This document shows positions 46,240 through 56,598 of a stretch of DNA of 64,000 bases, in pieces. Numbering within the stretch: position 1 is the first letter of the stretch; each line of letters starts with the position of its first letter. Under the pieces are notes generated by a model, which was not told the origin of the DNA, searched no databases, and saw only the letters and a program-made list of their open reading frames with translations. A program made the position numbers and the translations under genes. Source of the DNA: Stanieria sp. NIES-3757. GTDB taxonomy: Bacteria; Cyanobacteriota; Cyanobacteriia; Cyanobacteriales; Xenococcaceae. The DNA is taken from positions 1,240,001 to 1,304,000 of the forward strand of contig AP017375.1 in assembly GCA_002355455.1 (NCBI GenBank), read 5' to 3'.

Positions 46240-46350
46240 TTACTAATACTTCGATATGATGTTCAGCATAGGGGTTGGGAGTAAAGAGTTGTTCAAACAT
46301 AAATTTTAAATTTTGGTTAACTAAACTTATTACTTATTGCCTATTATTTA

Positions 46351-48453
46351 TTACTTCCGCGCAGCGGCACTAGCCTTCTCCATCAAGACTACCGAAGAGC
46401 GCGCCGTAACCAGGTAACTGTCTCGCTCAATTTTTACTGCTGCTTCTAAGTCAGAAAAATCATCCGGTGCAGGTAAGGCAGTATCGATAATTCGATGCCA
46501 GTAGTTTCCTGTTTTTAAAGGCGGTAAGGCAAAATTAAGGGGTTCCCAATAGGCATTGAGGATAATATGCAGATGTTCTCCCTTAGCTGGATGGCAGAGG
46601 GAAAAAGCCAAATGGCGAGCTTCCTCTTTCCAATCAGGTTGACCCAAATACTGTCCCTGCCAAATTAAATGTGGTTTTTCACTAGTATGGGTCACTTCTA
46701 AAAAGGTTTCTTGATGGAAAATTGCGAGGGTTTGAATAAAGTGAATCAGTTTTTTGACAAACCGCAGCAAACCATCGTGTTTGCTAACCAAACTCCAGTC
46801 AAACCAGCTTAGTTCATTGTCCTGACAGTAGCCATTATTATTCCCCAATTGGGTACGCCTGACCTCATCTCCCATTAACAGCATGGGAGTTCCCTGAGAG
46901 ATAAACAGAATGGTGAAGAAATTTTTGATTTGCTGAGAGCGCAATTGCTCGATGGCTGCGTCGTCCGTTGCTCCTTCTATCCCGCAGTTCCAGCTAAAGT
47001 TATCGTTAGCACCGTCACCGTTATCTTCCCCGTTAGCTAGATTGTGCTTGTAATTATAGGAAACTAGATCGTTGAGGGTAAAACCATCGTGGCAAGTGAT
47101 AAAGTTAACGCTACGATTGATATCCGTATTAGGGCGCGAGTAGATATCGGGACTGGCTAAAATTCTCGCTGCTAAAGCGTTAATCGAACCGCGATCGCTT
47201 TTGACAAAACGCCGAACATCGTCCCGAAATGGACCATTCCACTCGGCAAACCAATCTGCCAGTCCGATAAACTTACCTACCCCATAGAGTCCCGCCGCAT
47301 CCCAAGCTTCGGCAATTAGTTTAGTTCCAGCTAAGACTGGATCGGATTCGATAATCCAAAGAATGTTAGAAAGTCCCATTTCTTCTTTTATGGGTTGCCC
47401 AAACATATTTCTTGCCAAAACTGCTGCCAAGTCAAAACGAAAGCCATCGACGTGCATCTCGGCAACCCAATAGCGCAAGGAATCGATAATCAATCTACCG
47501 ACGATGGGATGATTGCCTTTAAAAGTATTGCCACAGCCACTATAGTTTTGATAATAGGCGGGATTGTCTGCCAAAATGTAGTAGGTTTGGTTATCCAAGC
47601 CTCGGAAGGAAAGAGTCGGACCTCGCTCATTGCCTTCTGCCGTATGGTTGAAGACGACATCTAGAATCACTTCAATCCCCTCTCGATGCAGGGCTTTAAC
47701 CAGATCGCGAAATTCATCTACCGCACCGAGAGCATCGCGCTGCGAACTATAACCTCTATGGAGAGCAAAAAAACCAATTGTGCTGTAGCCCCAGTAGTTT
47801 TTCAGCTCAGGACGGGCATCTTGGGGATCGAATTGGTGGACGGGTAGCAATTCTACTGCGGTAACTCCCAATTCCTTGAGATAGGGGATTTTTTCCATTA
47901 AGCCAGCATAGGTTCCTCTTTTTGACTGGGATACGCCGGAGTTGGGATGGCGGGTAAAACCGCCTACGTGCAGCTCGTAAATGACACTTTGAGCATAGGG
48001 AGTTTGAGGATGGCGATCGCCATCCCAATCATAGCTACTGGTATCTACTACTACTCCTTTTAAAGCGCGAGCGCAATTATCCCCAGGTCGAGCAGCAGCA
48101 TCGCGATCGTAAATTTCGTCTCCCACGATTGCCCGCGCGTAAGGATCTAGTAACACCTTAGTACTGTCAAAACGATAACCTCTTTCTGGAGCAAATTGTC
48201 CGTAGGCTCGGTAAGCGTAAATTTGTCCTGCTTTAATGTTTGGTACAAAAACGTGCCAGTAATAAAAGGTTTTGTTTAATATAGGATCGAGTTTAATTAC
48301 CTGAGTCGGTTGGAAAGCATTAGGAGTATCGAATAGGAGTAGTTCTATGGCTTCAGCGTGTTGGGAAAAGATGCAGAAGTTAACCCCATTAGGGTAAACA
48401 CTAGCTCCCAAGGGAAAACTTTTTCCAGGTAATACTTTATTCACAAACAACAC
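46351..48453 (-). CDS. glgX: Glycogen debranching enzyme (isoamylase type)
   Basis: 700-residue GH13 enzyme hydrolysing alpha-1,6 branches of glycogen after phosphorylase action. It has an N-terminal CBM48 domain (FPLGASVYPNGVNFCIFSQHA), the catalytic barrel with VIYELHVGGFTRHP, VILDVVFNHTAEGN, MHVDGFRFDLA (nucleophile Asp), LIAEAWDAAGLYGVG (acid Glu) and NFITCHDGFTLNDL (third Asp). The length is normal. It starts at ATG 48453, 16 bp downstream of the phosphatase gene, forming an operon with it. Close to a glgP remnant, so this was once a fuller glycogen-breakdown cluster. Confidence 0.95.
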   Translation of the reverse strand: MLFVNKVLPGKSFPLGASVYPNGVNFCIFSQHAEAIELLLFDTPNAFQPTQVIKLDPILNKTFYYWHVFVPNIKAGQIYAYRAYGQFAPERGYRFDSTKVLLDPYARAIVGDEIYDRDAAARPGDNCARALKGVVVDTSSYDWDGDRHPQTPYAQSVIYELHVGGFTRHPNSGVSQSKRGTYAGLMEKIPYLKELGVTAVELLPVHQFDPQDARPELKNYWGYSTIGFFALHRGYSSQRDALGAVDEFRDLVKALHREGIEVILDVVFNHTAEGNERGPTLSFRGLDNQTYYILADNPAYYQNYSGCGNTFKGNHPIVGRLIIDSLRYWVAEMHVDGFRFDLAAVLARNMFGQPIKEEMGLSNILWIIESDPVLAGTKLIAEAWDAAGLYGVGKFIGLADWFAEWNGPFRDDVRRFVKSDRGSINALAARILASPDIYSRPNTDINRSVNFITCHDGFTLNDLVSYNYKHNLANGEDNGDGANDNFSWNCGIEGATDDAAIEQLRSQQIKNFFTILFISQGTPMLLMGDEVRRTQLGNNNGYCQDNELSWFDWSLVSKHDGLLRFVKKLIHFIQTLAIFHQETFLEVTHTSEKPHLIWQGQYLGQPDWKEEARHLAFSLCHPAKGEHLHIILNAYWEPLNFALPPLKTGNYWHRIIDTALPAPDDFSDLEAAVKIERDSYLVTARSSVVLMEKASAAARK

Positions 48454-48469
48454 TCCCTAGTAGCAGTTT

Positions 48470-49108
48470 TTAAGTACCCGGTAGATCGCGCAAAGATTTA
48501 GATAGATGGTAGCGATCGCCCAAACAACGCAGTAAAGGGCCTCGTTCAGTAAATTCAACGATGCTGACCGAAGCAACGGGCATGAGAATGCGATCTCGAT
48601 AGCGGCCCACATCGATTCCCAGTAGGGAACATAGCATAATACGAATGGTTGCTTTGTGAGAAACCACTAGAACATTGCCACTTTGATAGGTTTGTTCGAT
48701 CTCTTCCAAGACTGCGCTACTGCGACGAGCGATATCGATGCCTTTTTCGCCACCAGAAGGAGAGTTCCAACCGGGATCTGCGAGCCAACGGACGTATTCA
48801 TCATGAAACTCCCGATTCACCTCTTCTGGGGTTTTACCTTCCCATTTACCATAGGCAATTTCTTTGAGTCCGTCTCGCAATTGCAGATCCATCCCAATCA
48901 GATCCGACAGGGGTTTGGCTGTTTCGACGGTACGCCACAAGGGACTACAAAAGATCGCCGTCCAGGGTAGGGATTTATAGGCGTTTGCAAAATCCTTTGC
49001 CATCCGAACTCCTTCTGGGGTCAATTCAACATCCAGGGTTCCACAGTAACCTCCTGTTTTGCTAGCAGTAGTTTCTCCGTGGCGCAGAAAATAGATTGTG
49101 AGGCTCAT
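48470..49108 (-). CDS. Histidine phosphatase (phosphoglycerate-mutase-like)
   Basis: 212 residues. The catalytic His10 is in FLRHGETTAS, with Arg in FCSPLWRTVETAKPL, the acid Glu in KEIAYGKWEGKT and the second His in VVSHKATIRIMLCSLLG. The family includes phosphatases acting on sugar phosphates, such as fructose-1,6-bisphosphate-type and GpmB-like enzymes. Its position directly before glgX suggests a sugar-phosphate substrate. Confidence 0.88.
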   Translation of the reverse strand: MSLTIYFLRHGETTASKTGGYCGTLDVELTPEGVRMAKDFANAYKSLPWTAIFCSPLWRTVETAKPLSDLIGMDLQLRDGLKEIAYGKWEGKTPEEVNREFHDEYVRWLADPGWNSPSGGEKGIDIARRSSAVLEEIEQTYQSGNVLVVSHKATIRIMLCSLLGIDVGRYRDRILMPVASVSIVEFTERGPLLRCLGDRYHLSKSLRDLPGT

Positions 49109-49222
49109 AGATAAGTAATTCTCAGATAATTGACTTTCATCAAAGAAACAGATAAATAAACCAATTTAAATCCGAAAAAAAGGGTAAATGGCTGATTTTA
49201 CCCTTAAATAGGTCAATCTAAG

Positions 49223-49456
49223 CTAAAACTTTTCCAGTTCTCCCCTGGCGATCTTTTCGTCGATTAGCTTACGTACTAACTGAAGCTCTTCAACACTTGC
49301 TTTTCGATCCGCTCGTATTGCATCTTTAATGCTGGCAAATTCTACTTCCGTAAGCTTGCCGTCTTCTGTCGCACGTTCGATGATTGCTTTGAGTTTTTCA
49401 AGTTCTTGGAGTTCTTCGCGAGTAGGTTCTCGATCTTGAGGATGTGAAATTTCCAT
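49223..49456 (-). CDS. Small charged helical protein
   Basis: 77 residues, almost entirely Glu, Lys, Arg, Leu and Ile in helix-forming patterns: LQELEKLKAIIERATEDGKLTE and LQLVRKLIDEKIARGELEKF. DGKLTEVEFASIKDAIRADRK looks like a short EF-hand-like turn, though the pattern is loose. No Cys, no signal peptide. A GAGAGCAACCC-like stretch precedes ATG 49456. Function unknown; it lies between the phosphatase and the glgP remnant. Confidence 0.65.
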   Translation of the reverse strand: MEISHPQDREPTREELQELEKLKAIIERATEDGKLTEVEFASIKDAIRADRKASVEELQLVRKLIDEKIARGELEKF

Positions 49457-49554
49457 AATTTGGGTTGCTCTCCTGTCTCGAGTATTTAATTCTACTAATT
49501 CCAGCCAGATAAAAAATTTGCCTATTTTAATGGAATCGTCGATTCAAAGTGTTC

Positions 49555-49818
49555 CTATACTTGTAAAACTACATTGACTTGGGAATATTCTTCTACTTCA
49601 ATCGGTACGGCTTTAGCATTCCAAATATCTTCACAGTATTCGGCGATAGAGCGATCGCTGGAAAATTTACCCATCCGCGTCTAGTTATCCCGATCTCGAT
49701 CAGCTTCTCCCACTTTATCCTGACATTCAATATAAGATTGATAATCGGAGAGTTCCACAGCAGGATGGACTTTTTGACCCAAAGTAACGTTGTAGTCGGG
49801 AAGAAAGACTACTTTAAG
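49555..49818 (-). pseudogene. glgP: Glycogen phosphorylase remnant
   Basis: Eighty-eight codons in one frame join two distant parts of GlgP: VVFLPDYNVTLGQKVHPA, then DYQSYIECQDKV followed by EADRDRDN, and TRMGKFSSDRSIAEYCEDIWNA and VPIEVEEY at the C-terminus. The roughly 100 residues normally between the first and second parts, with the PLP lysine, are missing. A TAG at the usual Trp of DNWTRM and loss of the NTAR segment add to the damage. Stop at 49555-49557. The plus-strand frame over the same DNA is a shadow. Confidence 0.82.
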
Positions 49819-49823
49819 TCACT

Positions 49824-49837
49824 CCCCGATATCGGGG
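49824..49837. repeat. Perfect 14-bp palindrome CCCCGATATCGGGG
   Basis: Lies just beyond the glgP remnant's upper edge and about 100 bp downstream of the phosphoketolase stop. It may be debris from the deletion or part of a terminator region; no T run follows. Confidence 0.45.
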
Positions 49838-49933
49838 TCTTGATTGACAACATCTCCCCTCAAACTAAGTATTAAAAGCTAATTACAATTGAAAGGTTTC
49901 TCATTTCGAGTTTGACTTAAAACCGATTGGCAA

Positions 49934-52342
49934 CTAATAAGGCCACTTCCAGTTCACTACTTCGGGTTTATCCATCCCCTCTTCGTGAGCATAAGCCAGA
50001 TTATCGATGATTTCGTTTCTCATCCGCTCCCTGACATATACTGCTCTAGAACCCAATTTATCGACGCGATCGATTACGTCAATTACCAAATTAAAGCGAT
50101 CGATTTGATTGAGAATTGCCAATTCTAAAGGAGTGTTGATATTTCCCTCTTCCTTATAACCCCGCACGTGAATGCGCTCTTGATTGGTACGACGATAAGC
50201 TAATTTGTGAATCAACCAAGGATAACCGTGGAAGTTAAACATTACTGGTTTATTGGGGGTAAACAAACTATCAAACTCTTTATTAGACATACCGTGAGGA
50301 TGTTCTGTCTCAGTTTGTAGGCGATAGAGATCGACGACATTGATAAACCTAACTTTTAATTCGGGAAATTCCTCTCGTAAAATAGCAGTAGCAGCCAGAG
50401 ATTCCATCGTGGGAATATCACCACAACAAGCCATCACTACATCGGGTTCATCAGCCTCTTTGCCACAGTCGTCGTTACTCGCCCATTCCCAAATACCAAT
50501 ACCTTTGGTGCAGTGCTTGATCGCCTCGTCCATTGTCAGGTATTGCAGGTGATTTTGTTTGTCCGCCACGATTACATTAATGTAGTCTTTACTTCGCAAA
50601 CAATGATCCGCTACCGAAAGTAAACAGTTAGCATCGGGGGGAAAATAAATTCGCGTGACATCCGCACTCTTATTAGTCACCAAATCTACAAAACTCGGAT
50701 CTTGATGAGAAAAACCATTGTGGTCTTGTCGCCAGACTAGAGAGGATAACATCAGATTTAGAGAAGATACAGGAGCGCGCCAGGGAACGTGATTTTTGCA
50801 GATATCCAACCATTTAGCGTGCTGGTTAAACATCGAGTCGATGACATGGACAAAAGCTTCATAAGTGTGTATAAAACCATGCCTGCCCGTCAGTAAGTAG
50901 GTTTCCAGCCAACCTTCTAAAGTATGTTCGCTCAACATCTCCATTACTCGCCCGTCGGGAGACAACTGGCTGCCATCTCGATCTTCTGGTAGATAATCTG
51001 CCATCCAGGTTTTTTTGGTAACTTCATAGATATCTTGCAGGCGGTTAGAAGCAGTTTCATCGGGGCCAAAGACACGAAAATTAGTCATGTTATTTTTCAT
51101 GACATCCCGTAAGAATTTACCCAATACTCTAGTATTTTCTACTTCTACTGTTCCTGGATGCTCGATTTCTACAGCATAATCGCGAAAATTCGGTAATTTT
51201 AAATCTTTCCGTAGTAAACCACCATTAGCTACTGGGTTGGCACTCATGCGTTTGATGCCTACAGGTGCTAATTCTTTTAACTCGGGAATTAACGTACCAT
51301 TATCATCAAACAATTCTTCTGGCTTATAACTTTTCATCCACTCTTCTAGCAGCCGAACGTGTTCGGGGTTAGAGTGCATTCCTCCCATCGGTACTTGATG
51401 AGCGCGCCAGAATCCTTCTACTTTATGTCCGTCTACTTCCGATGGACCCGTCCAACCTTTGGGAGTACGCAGGATAATCATCGGCCAACGAGGACGAAAG
51501 GCTTTATTTTGACTACGGGCTTCCTCTTGATATTCCCGAATTTTGACTATACACTCTTCCATGACTGCTGCCATTTTTTGGTGCATGATTTCGGGGTCTG
51601 AACCTTCGACTACGTAGGGTGTATAACCATAACCTTTAAATAAGTCTTCTAATTCTTCCGAGCTAATGCGAGAAAGAATAGTAGGGTTGGCAATTTTGTA
51701 ACCGTTGAGGTTTAAGATCGGCAAAACGGCTCCATCACGAATGGGATTGAGGAACTTATTAGAATGCCAAGCAGTAGCTAAAGGACCCGTTTCCGCTTCC
51801 CCATCTCCTACTACACAAGCAGCAATTAAGTCGGGATAATCGTAAACTGCACCGTAAGCATGGGAAATGCTGTAGCCCAATTCTCCCCCTTCGTGGATCG
51901 AACCCGGAGTTTCTGGGGTGCAATGACTGCCAATGTAACCAGGGAAAGAGAATTCTTTGAAAAACTTCTGCATTCCCTCTATGTCTTCGCTTTTATCTGG
52001 ATAAATTTCCGAATAAGTTCCTTCTAAATAAACAGGTCCTAATACTCCAGGTGCGCCATGTCCCGGTCCTGCAAGAAAAATAGTATTGAGGTCGTATTTT
52101 TTGATGAGTCGATTGAGGTGAATATAGGTAAAACTAAGAGCAGGAGAAGCACCCCAATGTCCTAGTAATCTTTGCTTGATGTGTTCTGGCTTTAAAGGTT
52201 CTTTTAACAGAGGGTTCTCTCGCAGATAAATCATCCCCACCGCTAGATAATTACAAGCACGCCAATAAGCATTTATTTTGTGTAATTCTTCAGACGTTAG
52301 AGTTTCTTGAGTTACTAATTTCTTGGAAGGATTAGAAACCAT
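49934..52342 (-). CDS. xfp: Phosphoketolase (xylulose-5-phosphate/fructose-6-phosphate)
   Basis: 802-residue thiamin-diphosphate enzyme splitting xylulose-5-P or fructose-6-P with phosphate into acetyl-phosphate and a shorter sugar phosphate. Motifs include [40 protein letters not shown], the ThDP-binding [21 protein letters not shown], and [20 protein letters not shown]. The length is as usual. Acetyl-phosphate would go to acetate kinase or phosphotransacetylase; the local ackA is only a remnant. It starts at ATG 52342. Confidence 0.97.
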   Translation of the reverse strand: MVSNPSKKLVTQETLTSEELHKINAYWRACNYLAVGMIYLRENPLLKEPLKPEHIKQRLLGHWGASPALSFTYIHLNRLIKKYDLNTIFLAGPGHGAPGVLGPVYLEGTYSEIYPDKSEDIEGMQKFFKEFSFPGYIGSHCTPETPGSIHEGGELGYSISHAYGAVYDYPDLIAACVVGDGEAETGPLATAWHSNKFLNPIRDGAVLPILNLNGYKIANPTILSRISSEELEDLFKGYGYTPYVVEGSDPEIMHQKMAAVMEECIVKIREYQEEARSQNKAFRPRWPMIILRTPKGWTGPSEVDGHKVEGFWRAHQVPMGGMHSNPEHVRLLEEWMKSYKPEELFDDNGTLIPELKELAPVGIKRMSANPVANGGLLRKDLKLPNFRDYAVEIEHPGTVEVENTRVLGKFLRDVMKNNMTNFRVFGPDETASNRLQDIYEVTKKTWMADYLPEDRDGSQLSPDGRVMEMLSEHTLEGWLETYLLTGRHGFIHTYEAFVHVIDSMFNQHAKWLDICKNHVPWRAPVSSLNLMLSSLVWRQDHNGFSHQDPSFVDLVTNKSADVTRIYFPPDANCLLSVADHCLRSKDYINVIVADKQNHLQYLTMDEAIKHCTKGIGIWEWASNDDCGKEADEPDVVMACCGDIPTMESLAATAILREEFPELKVRFINVVDLYRLQTETEHPHGMSNKEFDSLFTPNKPVMFNFHGYPWLIHKLAYRRTNQERIHVRGYKEEGNINTPLELAILNQIDRFNLVIDVIDRVDKLGSRAVYVRERMRNEIIDNLAYAHEEGMDKPEVVNWKWPY

Positions 52343-52498
52343 AAGCTTTTATGCTCGGCAAGATAAACAATATAGGAGATAAAAAATAATTTTTTACCTA
52401 CAATCATTTTATAAATAACAGATTAACTATTTGTTATTTCAAAATTAAGAAATAAAACATTACTTATCGTCGGTCTATCTACCTGATTCAAAATAATT

Positions 52499-53533
52499 TT
52501 AGCGATCGCTCTTCACCCTAGCACTACTATTCCGTTTCACCAAAAAAGGTAATAAAACCAAGTTTTCCACAGTTTTTTCGGCTAATAAATCTAATAACAT
52601 TTGCATCGCACAACGCCCCATTTTTAACATTGGCTGGCATACTGTTGTTAGTGGTGGTGTGACATAACCAGACAGAGCAATACCATCAAATCCAACTAGA
52701 CTTAAATCATGTGGCACTAAAATATCTAGTTCGTGGCAAGCTAAAAGCGCGCCAATAGCTATCATATCATTGTAACACACGATACCTGTTACTCCTGTTG
52801 CGACTAATTGAGGAAGTAATTGTTGACCAGTTTTAACATCGCTGGCTCTTGTAAAATCTTGCTCATTAATGGCAACCCAGTCAGTTTGTTGTGGCAAACC
52901 AGCCGAACTCATCGCCATTTGATATCCTTCTAAGCGTTGGTGATTAGACTTACTGCGATCGCCTACACCCAAATAGCCAATGCGAGTATGACCTAAATCG
53001 ATCAAATGTTCTACCGCTAATCTAGCACCCAAGTAGTCGTCTATTGTTACTGAATGAAAAATTTCTGGTGGCTCTTCAGTTTGGCTATTAATAAAAACTG
53101 TCGGTACACCAATTTGAGCTAGTTGCTTGGCATGATGTTTATTAATGCGAGAATCAGCTACTAAAATGCCGTCTACTCGACGACGATGCAAATTCTCAAT
53201 AGCTGCGATTTCCTGCTCTAAATCTCGGTGTGAAACACTTAACAAAATACTTAAATTTGCCTTTCTGGCTATTTGTTCTATTCCCTCTACTACTTCAGCA
53301 AAAAAAGGATCTGCCACAGAAGTAACTACGACTCCAATCGTATTAGTACGTTGAGTTTGTAAACTTTGAGCAATGTTATTCGGTGTGTATTTCATCTCCT
53401 GTGCTAATTGCTTAATTTCCTCTCGCACTTTCAGGCTAATTAGAGGACTATCTCGCAAAGCACGGGAAACTGTAGTGTGAGAAACTCCTGCTTTGCGAGC
53501 AATATCTGCAATAGAAATTTTTCGTTTTTTCAT
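52499..53533 (-). CDS. LacI-family transcriptional repressor
   Basis: 344 residues: an N-terminal helix-turn-helix and hinge (ISIADIARKAGVSHTTVSRALRDSP, then NNIAQSLQTQRTNTIGVV) and a periplasmic-binding-protein-like effector domain (ADPFFAEVVEGIE, GILVADSRI, GFDGIALSGYVTPPLTTV). It is divergent from a sugar ABC transporter operon, with a perfect 18-bp palindrome between them. The layout equals frtR-frtABC, the fructose transport locus of Nostoc/Anabaena variabilis (recalled). It likely represses the transporter until its sugar appears. Confidence 0.92.
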   Translation of the reverse strand: MKKRKISIADIARKAGVSHTTVSRALRDSPLISLKVREEIKQLAQEMKYTPNNIAQSLQTQRTNTIGVVVTSVADPFFAEVVEGIEQIARKANLSILLSVSHRDLEQEIAAIENLHRRRVDGILVADSRINKHHAKQLAQIGVPTVFINSQTEEPPEIFHSVTIDDYLGARLAVEHLIDLGHTRIGYLGVGDRSKSNHQRLEGYQMAMSSAGLPQQTDWVAINEQDFTRASDVKTGQQLLPQLVATGVTGIVCYNDMIAIGALLACHELDILVPHDLSLVGFDGIALSGYVTPPLTTVCQPMLKMGRCAMQMLLDLLAEKTVENLVLLPFLVKRNSSARVKSDR

Positions 53534-53690
53534 CTCAAATCTAACTCTATCAAACGATTTATATCAAAAGATAGATAAACTCTGTTTTTTAAGTTTCGTA
53601 ACTTATTAATTGAAAAAATTGAGCTCATTTTCAATTTCACTGGCATTATAATTAGCAATAATATTAAGAAAAAAAAACTTGATCTACCTT

Positions 53691-53708
53691 TTTGCACACG
53701 TGTGCAAA
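53691..53708. promoter_or_regulatory. LacI-type operator palindrome
   Basis: TTTGCACACGTGTGCAAA is a perfect 18-bp palindrome with the central CG typical of LacI-family operators. It lies 158 bp before the repressor start and 179 bp before the transporter GTG. The repressor encoded at 52499-53533 is the obvious ligand. Confidence 0.85.
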
Positions 53709-53886
53709 GATGATAATAAGATATTTTTCAGACGATAGCTCAATTTACAGCGTAACTTACTAAATTAGAAACTTACCAACTTAGGTCTGAATTTTTCACA
53801 CCTAGTTTAAATTTTAGCTATTTTATTTTCTTTAAAAACTACCGAGTTTTAGGTAAATTTCAAGGCGTTTTTGGAGATAGCTCGAT

Positions 53887-54876
53887 GTGAATAAAATTGC
53901 GGTCGCTGCTGGCATATTATGCCTAGTCGGCGGTACTTTTTTAGGCTGTACCAATACTTCTCCCAATGGCAAAACTGCTAGCAATATGAGTATGCAGAGT
54001 GGCAAGGAGAAAGAAAAATTAAATTCGGTTGGTGTCACCCTTGGGGATCTAAGTAATCCTTTCTTTGTGGTTATGGCAAAAGGAGCCGAGCAAGAAGCAA
54101 AGAAAATCGGGGGTGATGATGTTAGAGTTACCGTGGTTTCCAGTGGCTATGACTTAAATCAGCAATTTAACCAAATTGAAAATTTTGTGGCTGCTAATAC
54201 TGACATAATTGTCCTCAATGCTTCCGACAGTAAAGGAATTAGACCAGCAGTTGAGAAAGCAAGACAAGCAGGTAGTGTTGTCATTGCGGTAGATACAGCC
54301 GTAGAAGCAGAGGTAGATGCTACGGTTACTACCAATAATGTGCAAGCTGGAGAGGTTAGTTGTCAATACATTGCCGATCGCCTTCAAGGTAAAGGTAATG
54401 TCGTAATTGTCAATGGCCCTCCTGTAACTTCAGTCATTCAAAGAGTGGACGGCTGTTTAAATGTGTTATCCAAATATCCTAATATTAAAATCCTCTCCAA
54501 AGACCAGAATGCCGAAGGAAGTAGGGATGGCGGACTGAGAGTGATGAGCGATCTTTTAACTACTTTTCCCAATATCGATGCAGTTTTTGCCATTAATGAT
54601 CCGAGTGGTGTAGGAGCGGATTTAGCTGCTAACCAAGCCAAACGAGATGACTTTTTTATTGTTGGAGTTGATGGTGCGCCAGAAGCAATTGAAGCGATCG
54701 CTTCTGAGGATAGTGTTTATGCTGCCACAGCGACTCAAGATCCTAGAGGCATGACTGAAAAAGCTGTTCAAGTAGGGAATAACATTATCCATGGTCAAAA
54801 ACCAGAGTCAAACAACATTTTAATCCCAGTCAAATTAATTACCAAAGAAAATGTTGATACGGCGGAAGGGTGGTAG
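53887..54876 (+). CDS. Sugar ABC transporter binding lipoprotein (RbsB/FrtA type)
   Basis: 329 residues from a GTG at 53887 (the overlapping ATG at 53885 hits TGA at once); GGAG at 53873-53876 is the ribosome site. The signal peptide ends in the lipobox FLGC (about residue 19). It is a family-2 sugar-binding protein: GVTLGDLSNPFFVVMAKGAEQEA, VLNASDSKGI, FAINDPSGVGADL and VGVDGAPEAIEAI. These bind ribose, fructose or similar pentose/hexose sugars. It delivers to the ATPase and permease encoded next. Confidence 0.92.
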   Translation: MNKIAVAAGILCLVGGTFLGCTNTSPNGKTASNMSMQSGKEKEKLNSVGVTLGDLSNPFFVVMAKGAEQEAKKIGGDDVRVTVVSSGYDLNQQFNQIENFVAANTDIIVLNASDSKGIRPAVEKARQAGSVVIAVDTAVEAEVDATVTTNNVQAGEVSCQYIADRLQGKGNVVIVNGPPVTSVIQRVDGCLNVLSKYPNIKILSKDQNAEGSRDGGLRVMSDLLTTFPNIDAVFAINDPSGVGADLAANQAKRDDFFIVGVDGAPEAIEAIASEDSVYAATATQDPRGMTEKAVQVGNNIIHGQKPESNNILIPVKLITKENVDTAEGW

Positions 54877-54884
54877 AGCAGTTC

Positions 54885-54957
54885 TCAGTTACCAGTTACC
54901 AATTACCAGTTATCAGTTATCAGTTATCAGGAAGTAATAGGTAATAAGTAATAGGTA
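54885..54957. repeat. Tandem CAGTTACCAGTTA / GTAATAGGTAATA repeats within the operon
   Basis: Short degenerate units of the type CAGTTAYCAGTTA repeat about six times and then units of the type AGTAATAGGTAATA. They lie between the binding-protein and ATPase genes of one operon. Similar short units appear near 33525 and 61400. Confidence 0.6.
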
Positions 54958-55044
54958 ATACTTTTGTTTCTAATTTAAAAGCACGGAAATTACATAACTT
55001 ATTTCAACGTAGCGATATTAAAATTCTTTTAACAGGATTGGCTA

Positions 55045-56598
55045 ATGACCACAAATATTGAAACAGATCTTAATGGCAAATCAGCCGTTACCCCTGTATT
55101 AGAAATGTATGGGATTACCAAGCGGTTTCACGGGTTCACGGCTTTACAAAATGTTAATCTAACGATTTATCCAGGAGAAGTTCACGCCCTGATGGGTGAG
55201 AATGGAGCAGGTAAAAGCACTTTAATGAAAATCCTAGCTGGGGCTTACATTGCCGATGAAGGCGAAATTCGCATCAATGGTATTCCAACCAAGATTAGCG
55301 ATCCAGCTTCAGCACGACAAGCAGGTATTAATCTAATTTATCAAGAATTAAATGTCGCACCCAATTTAACCGTTACCGAAAATATGTTTATGGGTAGCGA
55401 GTTAAAAAAAGGTCAATTTTTAGACCGCAAAGCTATGCAAGCTGAAGCACAGCGAGTGCTAGATAGCTTAGGAGCGACTTTTGGTGCAAATACTATCGTT
55501 GGAACTCTGGCGATCGCAGAACAGCAGCAAGTCGAAATCGCACGAGCATTAAAAGACAAAAGCCGTATTTTAGTCATGGATGAGCCAACTGCAGCCCTAT
55601 CCGACCGCGAAACCGAGCGTTTATTTGAAGTAATTCGCAAACTCCGTAATGATGGCATTGCAATTATTTATATCAGCCATCGAATGGAAGAAATCTATGC
55701 TTTGGCTGACCGTATTAGCGTCCTACGGGATGGTCAATATATTGGCAGTCTCACCAGAGAAGAAATTTCTCCCCAACGTTTGGTACAGATGATGGTTGGT
55801 CGTTCGATGCAGGATTTTTACGAGCATCAACGAAGAAATAATCTCGGTGCGGTGGTTCTAGAAGTAAAAAATATCAGTGATGGACGTAAAATACGACCAG
55901 TTAGTTTTCAACTTCATGCAGGCGAAATTCTTGGTTTAGCAGGACTGGTGGGTGCAGGACGCACAGAAGTATCTCGACTGATTTTTGGGGCAGACCCCAA
56001 AGCAAGCGGTGAAGTCTGGCTCAATGGTAAAAAACTGAAAATAAATTCCCCTGGTGATGCGATCGCTGCTGGAATTGGTTATGTCCCAGAAGACCGCAAA
56101 GACCAAGGTTTGTTTCTGGAAATGAGTTCCCGTAAAAATATTGGTCTGAATAGATTAAAAACGGATGCCAAGGCAGGCATGGTTAACTGGGGTTCGGTTA
56201 ATCAGATAGCTAAACAAGCGGTGGAAGATTTTAATATCCGACTTGCCAATTTGGAAATTAGAGCGGTGGATCTTTCTGGTGGCAATCAGCAAAAACTACT
56301 ATTAGCCCGTTGGCTGGCAATTAAACCTATAGTTTTGATGTTGGATGAACCAACCAGGGGAGTAGATATCGGTGCTAAGAGCGAAATTTACCGCATTATT
56401 AGCGATTTGGCAGCCCAAGGCGTAGCAATTTTAATGGTTTCCAGCGAGCTACCAGAAGTGATCGGTATGAGCGATCGCGTTTTGGTGATGCGTGAAGGAG
56501 AGTTAGTAGGCGACTTAGATGACAGTCCAGGTAAAGAGATTACCCAAGAAAACATTATGCACTATGCAACTGGAGCAACGGAGGTACTAGCATCATGA
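55045..56598 (+). CDS. Sugar ABC transporter ATP-binding protein (RbsA type)
   Basis: 517 residues with two fused ATPase domains. The first has Walker [10 protein letters not shown] and Walker [12 protein letters not shown]; its signature motif is weak ([15 protein letters not shown]). The second has the degenerate Walker [10 protein letters not shown], the strong signature LSGGNQQK and Walker [13 protein letters not shown]. This asymmetry is normal for RbsA-class proteins. It energises import of the sugar bound by the preceding lipoprotein and ends overlapping the permease gene by 4 bp. Confidence 0.95.
   Translation: MTTNIETDLNGKSAVTPVLEMYGITKRFHGFTALQNVNLTIYPGEVHALMGENGAGKSTLMKILAGAYIADEGEIRINGIPTKISDPASARQAGINLIYQELNVAPNLTVTENMFMGSELKKGQFLDRKAMQAEAQRVLDSLGATFGANTIVGTLAIAEQQQVEIARALKDKSRILVMDEPTAALSDRETERLFEVIRKLRNDGIAIIYISHRMEEIYALADRISVLRDGQYIGSLTREEISPQRLVQMMVGRSMQDFYEHQRRNNLGAVVLEVKNISDGRKIRPVSFQLHAGEILGLAGLVGAGRTEVSRLIFGADPKASGEVWLNGKKLKINSPGDAIAAGIGYVPEDRKDQGLFLEMSSRKNIGLNRLKTDAKAGMVNWGSVNQIAKQAVEDFNIRLANLEIRAVDLSGGNQQKLLLARWLAIKPIVLMLDEPTRGVDIGAKSEIYRIISDLAAQGVAILMVSSELPEVIGMSDRVLVMREGELVGDLDDSPGKEITQENIMHYATGATEVLAS

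Larger units (their letters stand above)
45086..46300 (-). pseudogene. Acetate-kinase C-terminal remnant interrupted by the IS
   Basis: With the IS and one target repeat removed, the minus strand from ATG 46300 to TAA 45086-45088 is exactly 43 codons in frame. The end reads IEVLVIHTQEDWEIAQQSY, which resembles the AckA C-terminus (E. coli ends with a VIPTNEELVIAQD-like run). The first 15 residues (MFEQLFTPNPYAEHH) do not. It looks like an ackA gene with nearly everything deleted before the IS arrived. Phosphoketolase, AckA's usual partner, lies nearby. AckA identity is a reading by eye. Confidence 0.5.

Noticed and set aside
49579-49875. Plus-strand 98-residue frame
   Set aside because: It is antisense to the glgP remnant, whose minus-strand reading matches a known protein far better.
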